A stretch of DNA of 64,000 bases, from assembly GCF_023278565.1 (NCBI RefSeq), contig NC_064672.1:1364001-1428000 (forward strand). Direction: 5' to 3'. The notes beneath the pieces are model-generated. The model had not been told where the DNA came from and searched no databases. It worked only from the letters and a program-made list of their open reading frames with translations. The translations under genes were made by a program, and so were the position numbers. Source of the stretch: Colletotrichum lupini (Eukaryota; Ascomycota; Sordariomycetes; Glomerellales; Glomerellaceae). Positions 43,092 to 53,581 of the stretch are shown here, one piece after another (position 1 is the stretch's first letter; each line of letters starts with the position of its first letter).

Positions 43092-46000
43092 CTCGGGACG
43101 TTCGCCGCCCTGAGAAGGGCCCTCAGACCGAAACCGGCCTCGATGCTGAACTTCTAGCCGGTCTCTGGGAAGATGCGCCTCTCGCGCGCCTGCCCTCTGA
43201 TGCGCCGGCCGAACTGAAGGATATGGTACAGATCATAGAGAACCCGAAGCGCGTCTACGCTATCCACCGCGCCAGCCGCCGGCATAACTTCCAGATTCTC
43301 GTAGAAACGTGCGTCTTCAACTGTTATTCAGCCTCCATTGTGTGTCCTCCATACTAACAAACCCCTGATTAGGTACGTCCAACAGCTACGGTACGGATGT
43401 GACTCCAAGTCATGCACAACCTCGACCTGCTTCTCCTGTCGCAAGCGTGTCGCAGGCAAAGCGCCAATACGCAGATATAACATCACGAGCGCAAGGACCT
43501 TGGCAGTGTACCTGGCCAGCCAGGACAACCCAGAGACTGGGCTCTGTCCCTACCTCAATCCCCCGAAAGAAACACCGGCCGCCCTGAACTCGCTCATATT
43601 TTCCTCCAACCCCGCGCCTCCAGCATTCAGCGACCCCTTTTCGAAGCGATCCGGTACATCAGGCGATAGTAGAAGGCGGAAGTCAGGTTCGGGCTGCAGG
43701 GTAAATGGCGATGGCAGTTCCATGAGGGCTACCCAGGGTACCGAGGAACTTGGTCGTCGAGCAACAATATCCGCCACGCACGAACGCTCGCATTTCGATG
43801 CGGCAACAGGCACTGCACATCCTCCATTCAAGGTTGCCGAACGACCTGTCAACAAGGATTACCGTTCTTTCGCAGCCAATGTGTTTGGGACCGTCGCCTT
43901 CAAGATGTTGGAATGGCTCACGCCAGCTGGCCTGGATGCCATGTCCCAAAAAGTCGCGGCATTGGAGGCAGAGGCGACACAAAGTCCTTCCAAAGAAGAA
44001 CCGCAAATGTTCCGTAATCCATCAGGCCTGTCGACGCCTTTGCAGTCGACGCCCCCCTTGACACAGGCAGATACGAGAGATTTGGGCGAAGTCTCTCAGT
44101 CGACCACGGAACAAGGATCGGATGCAGTCCTCGCTCAGGGGTCACAGACACTGCATAACCCAAGTGCAACGATGCCCAGCTCACGGCCTAATAAACCCAA
44201 GAGAAGTTCAAGCACTAGGGTGCGGGCCAACTCGAAGCCTAGTAGGAAACTCTCCATCGAGCCATACCCGACATCTTCACTGCCCGAAGACGTTACGTCC
44301 GGGTTGTCCTCCCCAAGGATGAACGGAGGAGCTTATGAGAAACCACTGCGGCCACCAAAAGCGTCTCACGTTAACCCTTACGCCATTCCAGAAATACCCT
44401 CGACACCATCATTCTTTGATAATGTACCGCCTCAAAGCCACGCCGTAACGATTGTTCAAGAACCAGACTCAATACCCAATACAAACCACGCCAACAGCAA
44501 ACCACCACAGCCAGCAGAAACTCCAGTTTCCCATGAGCCGGTCTCAGAAGCTCAACCTTTGCGGGTTGCAAACTCCGCCGAAGATTCGAAACAGAATCAA
44601 GACCCGCTGGAGGTATCGATCGCCGACAGCTTGCTCCCACAATCGTTGACAGTACTCAACGTGGAGGTGGTTGATCTCGTGTGCGACATTCTCCAGGATG
44701 ACGGTACATCAGAGTCCCACCTCCTTGATCCCCCAAGGATTACCAGCACGTACACCACACTCAAGGACCGGGCTTCCAGAATGCAGAGGAAACAGAGCTC
44801 CCGAGCCACCTACCCAAAGAGACTCCGGAGACAGTGGAAGCTTTTTATTGAGCAAAGTCTGTTCAATATCTTGAGCGACCCCGTTAGTTTAGTCGCATCC
44901 TTTGTCAAGGACGACGAACTGCTCGATTCCCACACCATATGGTACTGCATGCTGAGACTCACACGAGTGGCTCCAAGCCTGGTGTTTCACAGTTTGTGGA
45001 TGGCAGCTGGGAGCCTGTTCAAAGCACCCAAGTCACTGCAATCCCTTCGTTCCCCCGCTGCCGGAATGTTCCGCCGAACCGATCGATCTCTTGCCAATGT
45101 CGAAGCAGGTCAGCTCCTATCGATATGCCTCCATGCGCTGGTGGCCGCGGCCCCTTTGATTACAGACTCCCGAATCCTTTTCGACATGTCTCGAATACGT
45201 TCTAATGGACTAGCTCTCGCCGGAAGCGGTGCCCTCGCGCGGCAGCCAGCTTGGCTCTGCCTTCTGTATGAGGATGCCTTTTCAAACGATCTGGCACTCC
45301 GGCTGGCGAGGCGTTTGTTCACCGCCATATCCGCGCGTAGGTGTTTTGCAGATATGGCTGCGCAAGATGACAACCTCGAGGACAATAAAGAGGACTTCGA
45401 CGCCCTTCGACCCCTTCTGTCCCAACTTGACCTACTTAACTCGTACTCATCTTCCACTCCTGGGGTGGGCCAGCTCGAGCGAGCTGGCCACGAGTCCAGG
45501 GTTTCTACGCTACTTCTAGACTGGGCCAAGACGGTGATGCTTCAGCAATGGGACGGCCAGCCTGAAATCTCATACGATAGCTCCTTTGGTGGAGCGTTGT
45601 CGCTGATTGCTGCTATGTGTAAGTTCTGAAATCATTACATGTGAGATTTCCCATTCAACTGACCGCCCCACCAGACGAAAAACGACAAGACTTGCTTCTT
45701 GGAGACATACAATTCCGCGTGGATTACTTTGCCGAGAGGCTGGACTCAATCAATATGCCTGTCGCCTGGCTCACCCATACCTCCTCGAGACAGAAGAAGC
45801 ACCTATTGGACTTCCCCTTCATCTTCGAACCATCTGCCTTGGTGTCTTATTTCCGATCCATCAACTTCTCGAAGATGAGCCGAAGCTATGAGGAATCGAG
45901 CTCGCTTCAAACACGTATGAAGGCGATCGTTGCTCCTGGAGGCCTCATTACCAATCCCCATCACAAGCTTGTTCTGCAAGACCTTCTGAAGACAGCCTCC

Positions 46001-47143
46001 TCAAAGTATTTGATCCTCGAGATTAGTCGTAAGAACGTCATCAGAGATGCTTTCGATCAACTCTGGCGGCGAGAAGCAAGAGAGCTGCATAGACCGCTCA
46101 AGATCCATCTTGGCGAGGAAGGTGGCGAAGAGGGATTCGATTCGGGCGGAGTTCAACAGGAGTTCTTCCGCCTTGCTGTTGCTGAGTGCCTCAACCCCGA
46201 TCATGGCGCTTTCACGGTCGACGATAGGACCCGCATGACCTGGTTCGTCCCGGGCTCCGTTGTACCAGCCTGGAAATTTGAGATCCTTGGTCTGTTGGTG
46301 TCATTGGCTGTCTATAACGGCCTGACGCTGCCCATCACATTTCCCAAGGCCCTTTACCGCAAGCTCCTGGGCGAGCCTGTGGATGAATTGCATCATATCG
46401 CCGACGGATGGCCAGACCTCGCGATGGGACTTACGACACTACTTGAATGGGACGAGAAACAGGGTCTTGTCGAAGACGTCTTCGCACGCACATACGAATT
46501 CTCCGTGTCCATGTTTGGACAGCCCATTTCTCGGGAGATGGATGGGAAGGCTAACAGCTGGCCCCAGTTCGAGGCGACTGCTGAGACGTCGCTTGTGGAC
46601 GGGAATCCCGAGGATGCTCCGCTCGTCACCAACGAGAACAGGAACGCGTACGTCAGCGACTACATCAAATACCTGACGGATGTCTCCGTTCGTCCGCAGT
46701 ACGAAGCGTTCGAGCGTGGATTCCGAGCTTGCTTACATCACAAGGCACTCGGGCTCCTGACTCCGCCACTCCTCCAATCACTCGTGGAGGGCGTCCAGGA
46801 GATTGACATTTCTGAACTGCGCCGATACACCAGATATGTCGGCTGGGACGCGACTCACCGCGGCGTCCGAGACTTCTGGTCGATTGTTAAGCGCTACGAC
46901 GAGAAGATGAAGAGGCGGCTGCTGGAGTTCGTCACCGCGTCGGACCGTGTGCCCGTCGGTGGCATGAAGAATATGCAATTCGTCGTGCAAAGAAACGGTG
47001 AAGAGGAGGGCGAGGGCGGACATTTGCCCACCGCGTACACGTGTTACGGTACGCTTTTGCTGCCAGAGTACAAAGATAAAGATGTCCTGAGAGAGAGGCT
47101 TTCCATGGCATTGGAGAACGCGCAAGGCTTTGGGTTTGCTTGA
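43088..47143 (+). CDS. HECT-type E3 ubiquitin ligase (UBE3A/HUL4-like)
   Basis: Three exons, 43088-43308, 43373-45618 and 45675-47143 (introns 64 and 56 bp), giving 1311 residues. Near residues 70-130 a Cys-rich module (YGCDSKSCTTSTCFSCRKR ... LCPYL) matches the AZUL zinc finger of Ube3a-type ligases. A long low-complexity linker follows (about 160-480). The C-terminal HECT domain (about 950-1311) includes EEGGEEGFDSGGVQQEFF, the E2-binding lobe, and the catalytic TCYGT, with C1279 accepting ubiquitin as thioester 33 residues from the end. HECT ligases transfer ubiquitin from E2 to substrate; the substrate is unknown. The ATG at 43088 is chosen because upstream codons lack coding character. 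A two-codon uORF overlaps it. Confidence 0.9.
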
Positions 47144-48183
47144 GCGAGCTTTCTTGGGGGCGCGAGGAGTTGGTTGTATGTTAGAATTAGCGGAACAAAA
47201 AAGTATCTGGGCACGGAAGAGACATGGGGCTTTTCGTCGGGCTTGGGATCCTTGGCGCTCACTACTTGCATTGGGAAGAAGAATATTGAGGTTCTGCATC
47301 CCTGATTGTTCATGGTGTTCTCTTGGCTATGGTGACTTTATTATCGCGATTTCATGTGGTTTGATATGCGGTCCAATTCCAGACCTCTCGGCTCTTCCTC
47401 GTCCATCGGAATCAATCCAGTAGCCATGGTATGATGAGAGACAAGACCGGGGGTTTCTCTGTCAAGTTGACCTGGTCGACACACAGCTGTAAGCGCCTTG
47501 ACTTTTCCATACCATAATTCCCAGGCTTTCAATACATATCCGCAATCCTCAACCAAGCTCAGAGAAACCTTGCTGTCCATGGAATTTATCTCCGTAAGGG
47601 GATCCGTTAACCCAACCCGGGATGGCTGGTATCCTCCCAGGTTCACGAATGAATGGAACATCTCGTTGTCCTTGCCATAGACGCCATTTTCGTCCAGAGT
47701 GAGAGGGTATTTTGCTTTTCTTTCGCACTGCCCTTACTGGACGGGAAGCCTCTTCTAAAGTGAACCGTGGGAAGTGCGAGGTTTGATGGACCAACGACCT
47801 CTATGGCTCAAAACTCACGACAACTCGCTCACTTTGGCCGTCCCGGGGACCCATCTCCGATGGCTTCAACAGTCAGAAACGTGGCAGAACGAAGTCATTT
47901 AAGAACCCTGATTGCCCGGTCTTCGCATCATCCCGCGATAAAAATCCTATAAGAAAGAGCCTCTTTCCTATCATTACTGGCATCCTTTCTATGATACATC
48001 CTACTCTTCATTCCAATCACGCCCTCATTGAGTACTACCCAGTACAACATACACATTCTCATCTTGAGGAATTGCTATATCCATCTGCTATATCACACTC
48101 ACCCCCAGCCACTTACACAAGGCACTGCCTTACAGCAGCCAGACTCTTAACCTTGACCTCAGATCAGAGTATCAAGAGATACA
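47144..48183. other. Intergenic between the HECT gene and the acidic repeat protein
   Basis: About 1 kb with no recognisable gene; short frames occur on both strands. The last 200 bp are rich in CA and pyrimidines, fitting a leader for the following gene. Confidence 0.4.
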
Positions 48184-49725
48184 ATGGAGTCCATTAGCAA
48201 CATCGTCAACAAGTCCGGTCTGGAGACTGCCACCACCACAGCCGCCATCACTTCACCAAGCGCGCCAGCTTCAACCGTGGACCTTCAGCAGCGCATCGCC
48301 AAACGTCGCCGCGACTGGACCCTCACTCTCACAGACGGCCCCGTCTCCTCTCCCGGTCCCAAGGCAAAGTACCGTAGATCTCGTAGCTGGAGCACCAGAA
48401 TCGGCGTCGACGCCCCGCTCAACGCAGAGCGGCAGATTCCAGTCTTGTACGCGATTGCCATGACTAAGAGCAAGAGTAACACCCCATCCTCCCCCTCCTC
48501 CTCCCCCTCCTCATCTTCATCTTCATCTGCTATCGAGGGTATCGTCGATGACGAATACCCTCCGGACGCCGAGGAGTACCGCATCTGCCCCGACACAGAC
48601 TCACCTCGCTACAAGCACGAGTCTGATGTCGGCCTCTGGAGCGGGCCCCGTTCCTCGCCCGGGCCGAAGGTGAGGTACGCCCGGTCTCGCTCCTGGAGTT
48701 CCAGGCAGTCAGATAGCGGGTACTCCTCGGTGGAGGAGTGTGTCGAGAGCGAGGGCGACTCTGATGACGGCTACACGCATTATACTTTCCTCTCTGGCGC
48801 GGACTATTTCGATAGTGAGTCCGGTAGTGACTGCTCCAAAGGTGATCATGATATCGCCATGATTGACGTGCCTCTCATTGGCGTTTCTGGGGATGGCGAT
48901 ATAATCATGGTTGACATCTCTCCCATGGATTTCCCTGGGGACGGCGATATCGTCATGGTCGACGCTTCTCCCATTGCCGCTTCTGGGGACGATGATGACG
49001 ATGAGGACATCTTGATGACCGACTATAGCGGAGACGACGACGTCTCAATGGCTGATTTTGTCGAAGACGATGATGTCGAGATGTCTGACCACAGCGAGGA
49101 CGTTGATGTCGAGATGGCCGAGTACGACGACGAGAATGTGGACGTCGTAGTGGCCGGCTATAGCGGAGGCATCGACTGCGACATCGAGATGTTCGACTAT
49201 GTCGAAAACAGCGATGTTCACATGATCGACTATGTTGAAGACACCAGAACCAACGTCTTCGGCTATAGAGAAGTTGTTGAAACCGACAGCTCCTCCGATA
49301 GTGGCGACTCCGTCGATGACAGGTTCGTTGTATACAACAGCGAATACGAGGACGACTCCGAGGACTTCGACCTCGCTATGGGATACTACAGCGACAGCGA
49401 CTCTTCCTCAGACGAGGGATACTACCCGGATCCCGACATCGCCATAGCAGACGACAGCGATGCCACCACCGTCACCATATGGTCGTTGGACGGCACCACG
49501 CTCATTCGGGACTCTCCAAACGGCTCGGGCAGGTACTCGCCTCCCGCGCTTTCTGATCGGCCCGAACCTGACCTGATTTCGGAGTATACACTCACCCGCT
49601 GGGTCAACGGAGTGTCCGAAAGGATAATGTATGTCGACTTCGACTACTCGGGCACCGAGTATGATGAAGAGTTGCCCGTCGTGGAGCTTAGATCGCCCGA
49701 GAATGAGAAGGATCACTATGAGTGA
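48184..49725 (+). CDS. Orphan acidic repeat protein, function unknown
   Basis: A single exon of 513 residues that I do not recognise. Two related segments, SSPGPKAKYRRSRSWSTR (about residues 55-75) and SSPGPKVRYARSRSWSSR (about 157-175), are basic and RS-like. From about residue 221 to 353 runs a tandem array of about ten units of the form D-[DG]-D-[IV]-x-M-x-D (separate entry). The remainder is Asp/Glu/Ser/Tyr-rich and very acidic. There is no signal peptide, membrane segment or catalytic motif. Composition suggests an intrinsically disordered, probably nuclear or cytoplasmic protein. The ATG at 48184 opens the frame; its context is AC-A at -3. The long frame despite low-complexity codons and the periodicity argue that it is real, but lineage restriction is likely. 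Confidence 0.7.
   Translation: MESISNIVNKSGLETATTTAAITSPSAPASTVDLQQRIAKRRRDWTLTLTDGPVSSPGPKAKYRRSRSWSTRIGVDAPLNAERQIPVLYAIAMTKSKSNTPSSPSSSPSSSSSSSAIEGIVDDEYPPDAEEYRICPDTDSPRYKHESDVGLWSGPRSSPGPKVRYARSRSWSSRQSDSGYSSVEECVESEGDSDDGYTHYTFLSGADYFDSESGSDCSKGDHDIAMIDVPLIGVSGDGDIIMVDISPMDFPGDGDIVMVDASPIAASGDDDDDEDILMTDYSGDDDVSMADFVEDDDVEMSDHSEDVDVEMAEYDDENVDVVVAGYSGGIDCDIEMFDYVENSDVHMIDYVEDTRTNVFGYREVVETDSSSDSGDSVDDRFVVYNSEYEDDSEDFDLAMGYYSDSDSSSDEGYYPDPDIAIADDSDATTVTIWSLDGTTLIRDSPNGSGRYSPPALSDRPEPDLISEYTLTRWVNGVSERIMYVDFDYSGTEYDEELPVVELRSPENEKDHYE
48844..49242 (+). repeat. Coding tandem array of acidic D-[IV]-x-M-x-D units
   Basis: Successive units include HDIAMID, GDIIMVD, GDIVMVD, EDILMTD, DDVSMAD, DDVEMSD, VDVEMAE, CDIEMFD and SDVHMID, with one degenerate unit between the last few. 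The first three are longer (about 16-19 residues), the rest about 11-12. The periodic Met and hydrophobic positions in an acidic background are conserved while linkers vary. Confidence 0.75.
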
Positions 49726-50628
49726 ACGATGCCGCATTGTCGTTGCGCTCCTCCCAGAGATTCTTGACCGCCTGAAACGGTCTTGAATGGGAGTAGTGGT
49801 GATCCGGCTCATGTTCGCAGAATCCAATGTTCGATAAGTAAGCATAGGATTAAGGGACGTTGTCGAGGCTGCCGTCGGAGTTGAACATCACCATGGAGTC
49901 GATGGTGTTCACCATACTGCGACGCAAAAGGTTCACTTTCTGGATCGCTTACTGCCAAGCCGTTGAGATGGATGTGATGTAGACCGATGCAAGATGATGA
50001 TGGCTGCATGGGAGAGATCGAGACAGCGAGGATTTCATGGGCGGGTGTCATGGGCTGGTGTCATGGGCTGGTGTCATGGGCTGGTGTCATGGGCTGGTGT
50101 CATGGGCCGGTGTCGAACTCTAACTTCCATCGCCCTTCATCACTACCTGGCAGGAACACATATTACACAACACCAATAGCCTTAGGCCACAGCTATTGCG
50201 AGAGTCTAGAGGACGGTGTAGAACTAAAGGACACGAAGAACAGGGGATATTGCGATGTATTGAGAACTGCCGAGTTGAATACCGCCACTCTCGTCAACGG
50301 ACAGTATTAGAGAAGGCGAAGGACGAAGGATATGCATTGGGTTCGCGAGCCTGAAAGATATTTCATCATCAGAGAGATGGCTCCACGGTGGTACGCAAAT
50401 CTTCGTCAAGAGATGAACCAATGATTCCATTATAGCATAGGACACACAATTCTCTCTTTCTCATTAACTGGCTCGCACCATGATGTGATATAACTACCTG
50501 GCTCCAATTCGTAGTATCTTCCATACGCACACCATATGCCATTATTGCGACCCGCTCAGAATCCTTCTGGTCAAGTTAAATCATATGCCCCCGAGGGGTG
50601 ATCTTGACTCATTAAACATCACATTCGC
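49726..50628. other. Intergenic with a 13-bp minisatellite
   Basis: 900 bp between stop codons of two converging genes. The minisatellite at 50044-50114 is the only structure recognised. Confidence 0.45.
50044..50114 (+). repeat. 13-bp minisatellite, five copies plus a partial
   Basis: Unit GGTGTCATGGGCT repeats head to tail from 50044 to 50108 (the fifth copy ends in C) and is followed by GGTGTC. The copies are otherwise identical, so the array is recent or homogenised. Confidence 0.92.
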
Positions 50629-52702
50629 TCAGTATCTCGGACCCATGATAGCTTTCAGGAGCTTCTCATACGGTATGTCACCCACTTCAGGACCGTAGCG
50701 GTCAATCGCGACCTGGCAGAGATCGATAGCACCTTGCTCCAAATCTTCCAAAATTCTATTTTCGTCTATGCGATGATTTGGCTTGGAAGTGTCGAGCAAA
50801 CGATGAAAAGATGTTTGGTGTAAGTTTCTGATGTCCCACATCAATTTGAATCTTGCGATGAAAAGTTCTTCCGTCTTTTCCGAGGAGCCAGAGGGAATAG
50901 GCTCAGTCTGTGTGCCATGGTCCATATTCGTCAATACCGGCCGTGGCGAATCGAGGCTGGCGTCGACTCTATCTGTATACTGTACTGGTACCATGGCACG
51001 GATTGGTGGAGCCTGGTCGACTCCTTCCACCGACATCGTCGGAGGCGCATCCACACTAGACGACCCTCTGCCAATTGTACCTTGGGCGTGTCTCACAACA
51101 TCAGTTTCTGCAGATTGCGCTTTGTTCACCGATGCAGAATCAACCGCATCTTTTACCACTTTGATACCATCATTCTCAATAGCATCTGACGATGGCTGTT
51201 GTTCATGCCTGGTAGCCAGGCCTGGAGCCCGTGACAGTGTTCTGCGTTGGAAATGAGCAGACGAAATGGCTGGCAGCGGGATCGGTGATGTGGAAATCAA
51301 CGTCGTCTGGGAAGAACACTTTTGCTTCTTGTAAGATGGATTGTCGATCATACCAGCTTCTTTTCTCTTGACGAAGTTGATCCTGGTCGTCTGAGCTCCG
51401 TTGCCTCGCTCCGCCGATCCTTGGACTTTAGCGGGTTCGATTTCCGATGTATGAGGTCTGAGGATTTTTCCCTGTTTAATCACACCCTGGGAGTCTTGGT
51501 TGGGCTCTGGAGTCCCTGGGTGCGTGGTACCCATTTGCGTAATACCCATTTCAGGGGCCTCTTTCTCTGCCCTACTTCCGACTGAGAATGGAAGCTGACG
51601 GCGGGGAGGAAGCATGTCTTGAATCTGGGTGCTAGAACTAGGTCTTATTGTTCGTTCGTCATACTTGGCGAAAGTGACTTCATCGGTTGATGGGCTGAGA
51701 TTCCAATGACGGAAGTCTTGCGAAGCTGGCGGTGGGCGTACTGATGGCCGTCGTTGGGCAAATGTAGAAGGTGTAGAGACCGCGAACCTGTACTCTGTAT
51801 TCGACGGAGCTGTTTGCGATGCGTATTCATTCGGCATCTCTGTGAATGCAGTGCGAGATCGGCTGAAGTTGTAAGGTTTTTCAAATCCATTTGAAGACTG
51901 GTGAACAGACCCTGCGCGTTGACTGACGGACGTTAAAGGCCGGTACATCTGCACAGCTACACTGCTGGCTCGAGGTATCGAGTGGCTTCCTTCCGAAGGA
52001 AATTGTGTCCCCGGAGGCGACCCCAGCCGACCTCGGTATTCTTGTCGTATCGCACTTGCATTATGCCTCGAGGAGTAGGGCTGGGTCGCAGCAGAAGTTT
52101 GAAAGTCGCCTGCAACCGAGGATGACCGAAATTGCTGCAGTGGAGTGGGCTGGCGACGAGATGATTGCATCGGTCTGGCCTGAAAGCCGAGACTTTGAAA
52201 AAGGCCTAGTACTTGGTCTTTATCACTCTGGCTTTTGAATCTTAGACGGATCTGTTGATCGACCTACAAATGGTCAGCAGACATCCCCGGTACGAGCATA
52301 GAATGTGGACGTACGCTACGAAGGCTCTCTCTAATGACCAAGATATTGGCCCCGGGGCAGTAGCCCAGCATGTAGTCGGCGTCTCTTGGAATAGCTCCAT
52401 CTCGACTTCCAAGACCGAGCTTGAGCTACATTCTGTCAATAAGCGCGTGCTGTCCAGACTACGAGGCGACTTACAGCCTGCGCCCCCTGTCTCGGCACAA
52501 TGAGAACATGGTTTGGTTCTCTGTTGGCATTGCCTCGGGATCCCATAGCATCTGCGAGAAGTATCTCCTGTTTCAAGTTTAGGACGGCATTTTCGACGCT
52601 GGAGGTGCATAACCAGTCTTTCTCACGGTGGCGTCTCTCGGAGATTGTCGCATGGATCAGTGTGAACGTCCAGTTCTGGGGTTTCTGTACTTTGGGTGGC
52701 AT
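50629..52702 (-). CDS. Candidate Rec114/Rec7-like meiotic recombination protein
   Basis: Three exons on the complement, 52702-52475, 52425-52315 and 52263-50629. Introns are 49 and 51 bp, all phases 0, with GTAAGT and GTACGT donors; the product is 657 residues. The first about 150 residues look like a compact beta-rich domain ending IRLRFKSQSDKDQVLGLFQ. A long Ser/Thr/Pro/Gln-rich disordered middle follows, and the last 75 residues are helical (about LMWDIRNLHQTSFHRLL ... IPYEKLLKAI). PH-like N-terminus, disordered linker and short C-terminal helices is the architecture of Rec114/Rec7/REC114, partner of Mei4 in meiotic double-strand-break formation. I see topology and a weak motif only, not a firm family match. 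The gene structure is well supported; the function is tentative. It is divergent from RSC9. Confidence 0.6.
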
Positions 52703-53581
52703 GTTCGGGATACACAGAGCCGTGCTTCTGATGGTAATATGTGTTAAAAGTAGAACCTTCAAGTATACCTATAGCTCGAGAAAACGAGGTCGACCAAGTC
52801 ATCGATACCACCAAACTGTGTAATTAGTAACATGAGGCAGGGGTGTATAGCATTTCATTGGTGATAGGGTTCTTGGATGGATTGAGCAGAGCAAAGCAAT
52901 GATCAACGAATACTCCATATGAGGGTTGAGTAGTGGGCTGGAGACAGTCACAGGCCAAGTGAGGTTGAATGGTGGTTGCCCTGAAGAACAAATAGGAAGG
53001 AACCCTGACTCTGGAGAGTAGGCAAGTGACAGTCGGGGCAAGGGTCTAGCTTCTCTCCAGTCTTCACCCATGCCTCGAGCTGCAGATGGAAGGTGCAGCT
53101 CATGTGGACCCGATCCTAATCGGGATTTAAGTGGTACCTTTAGCGCAGGGACCACCAGATTGAACTCGCAGTCACGTGAAGATAAGCGCAGAGGTTACTA
53201 GGGATTTCTCAACGTCGCGTAAAGGCAAAACACGGTCGGTTGGTTGTCCCGGCGCATCACTACTGATCGCAGAGGGCCCTGAACTTGCGCAAGAGCACAC
53301 TTCATCCCCACCCTCTTCCATTGGGAGTCGACAACGCGTTTTACAACACACAGATTCAGGCAGTTCTTGTCGCAACACCTCGCGCAACCTTCTCCAACAA
53401 CTTTGGTCCTGTAGAAGAACTCGAAGCTCTTCTGCGAGCCTCACACCGGGCTACGATCTCGAACCAGTGAACCCGACTTTGCTAGCAGGCTGCCCGTCAG
53501 TTTGCCTCACCCCGAACGTACAATTCCATCTGCGCGTCCACTAACAGGGAAACAGCAGCCTGCTCGATCGACCGACCCATC
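52703..53581. promoter_or_regulatory. Divergent promoter region (Rec114-like candidate / RSC9)
   Basis: 880 bp between outward-facing start codons. Small frames within it (for example 52799-53155, minus) are unrecognised. No clear TATA box was found. Confidence 0.4.

Noticed and set aside
49980..50310. 107-codon frame reading through the minisatellite
   Set aside because: It results from the repeat lacking stops in that phase. There is no coding context, and it lies in the 3' flank of two convergent genes.
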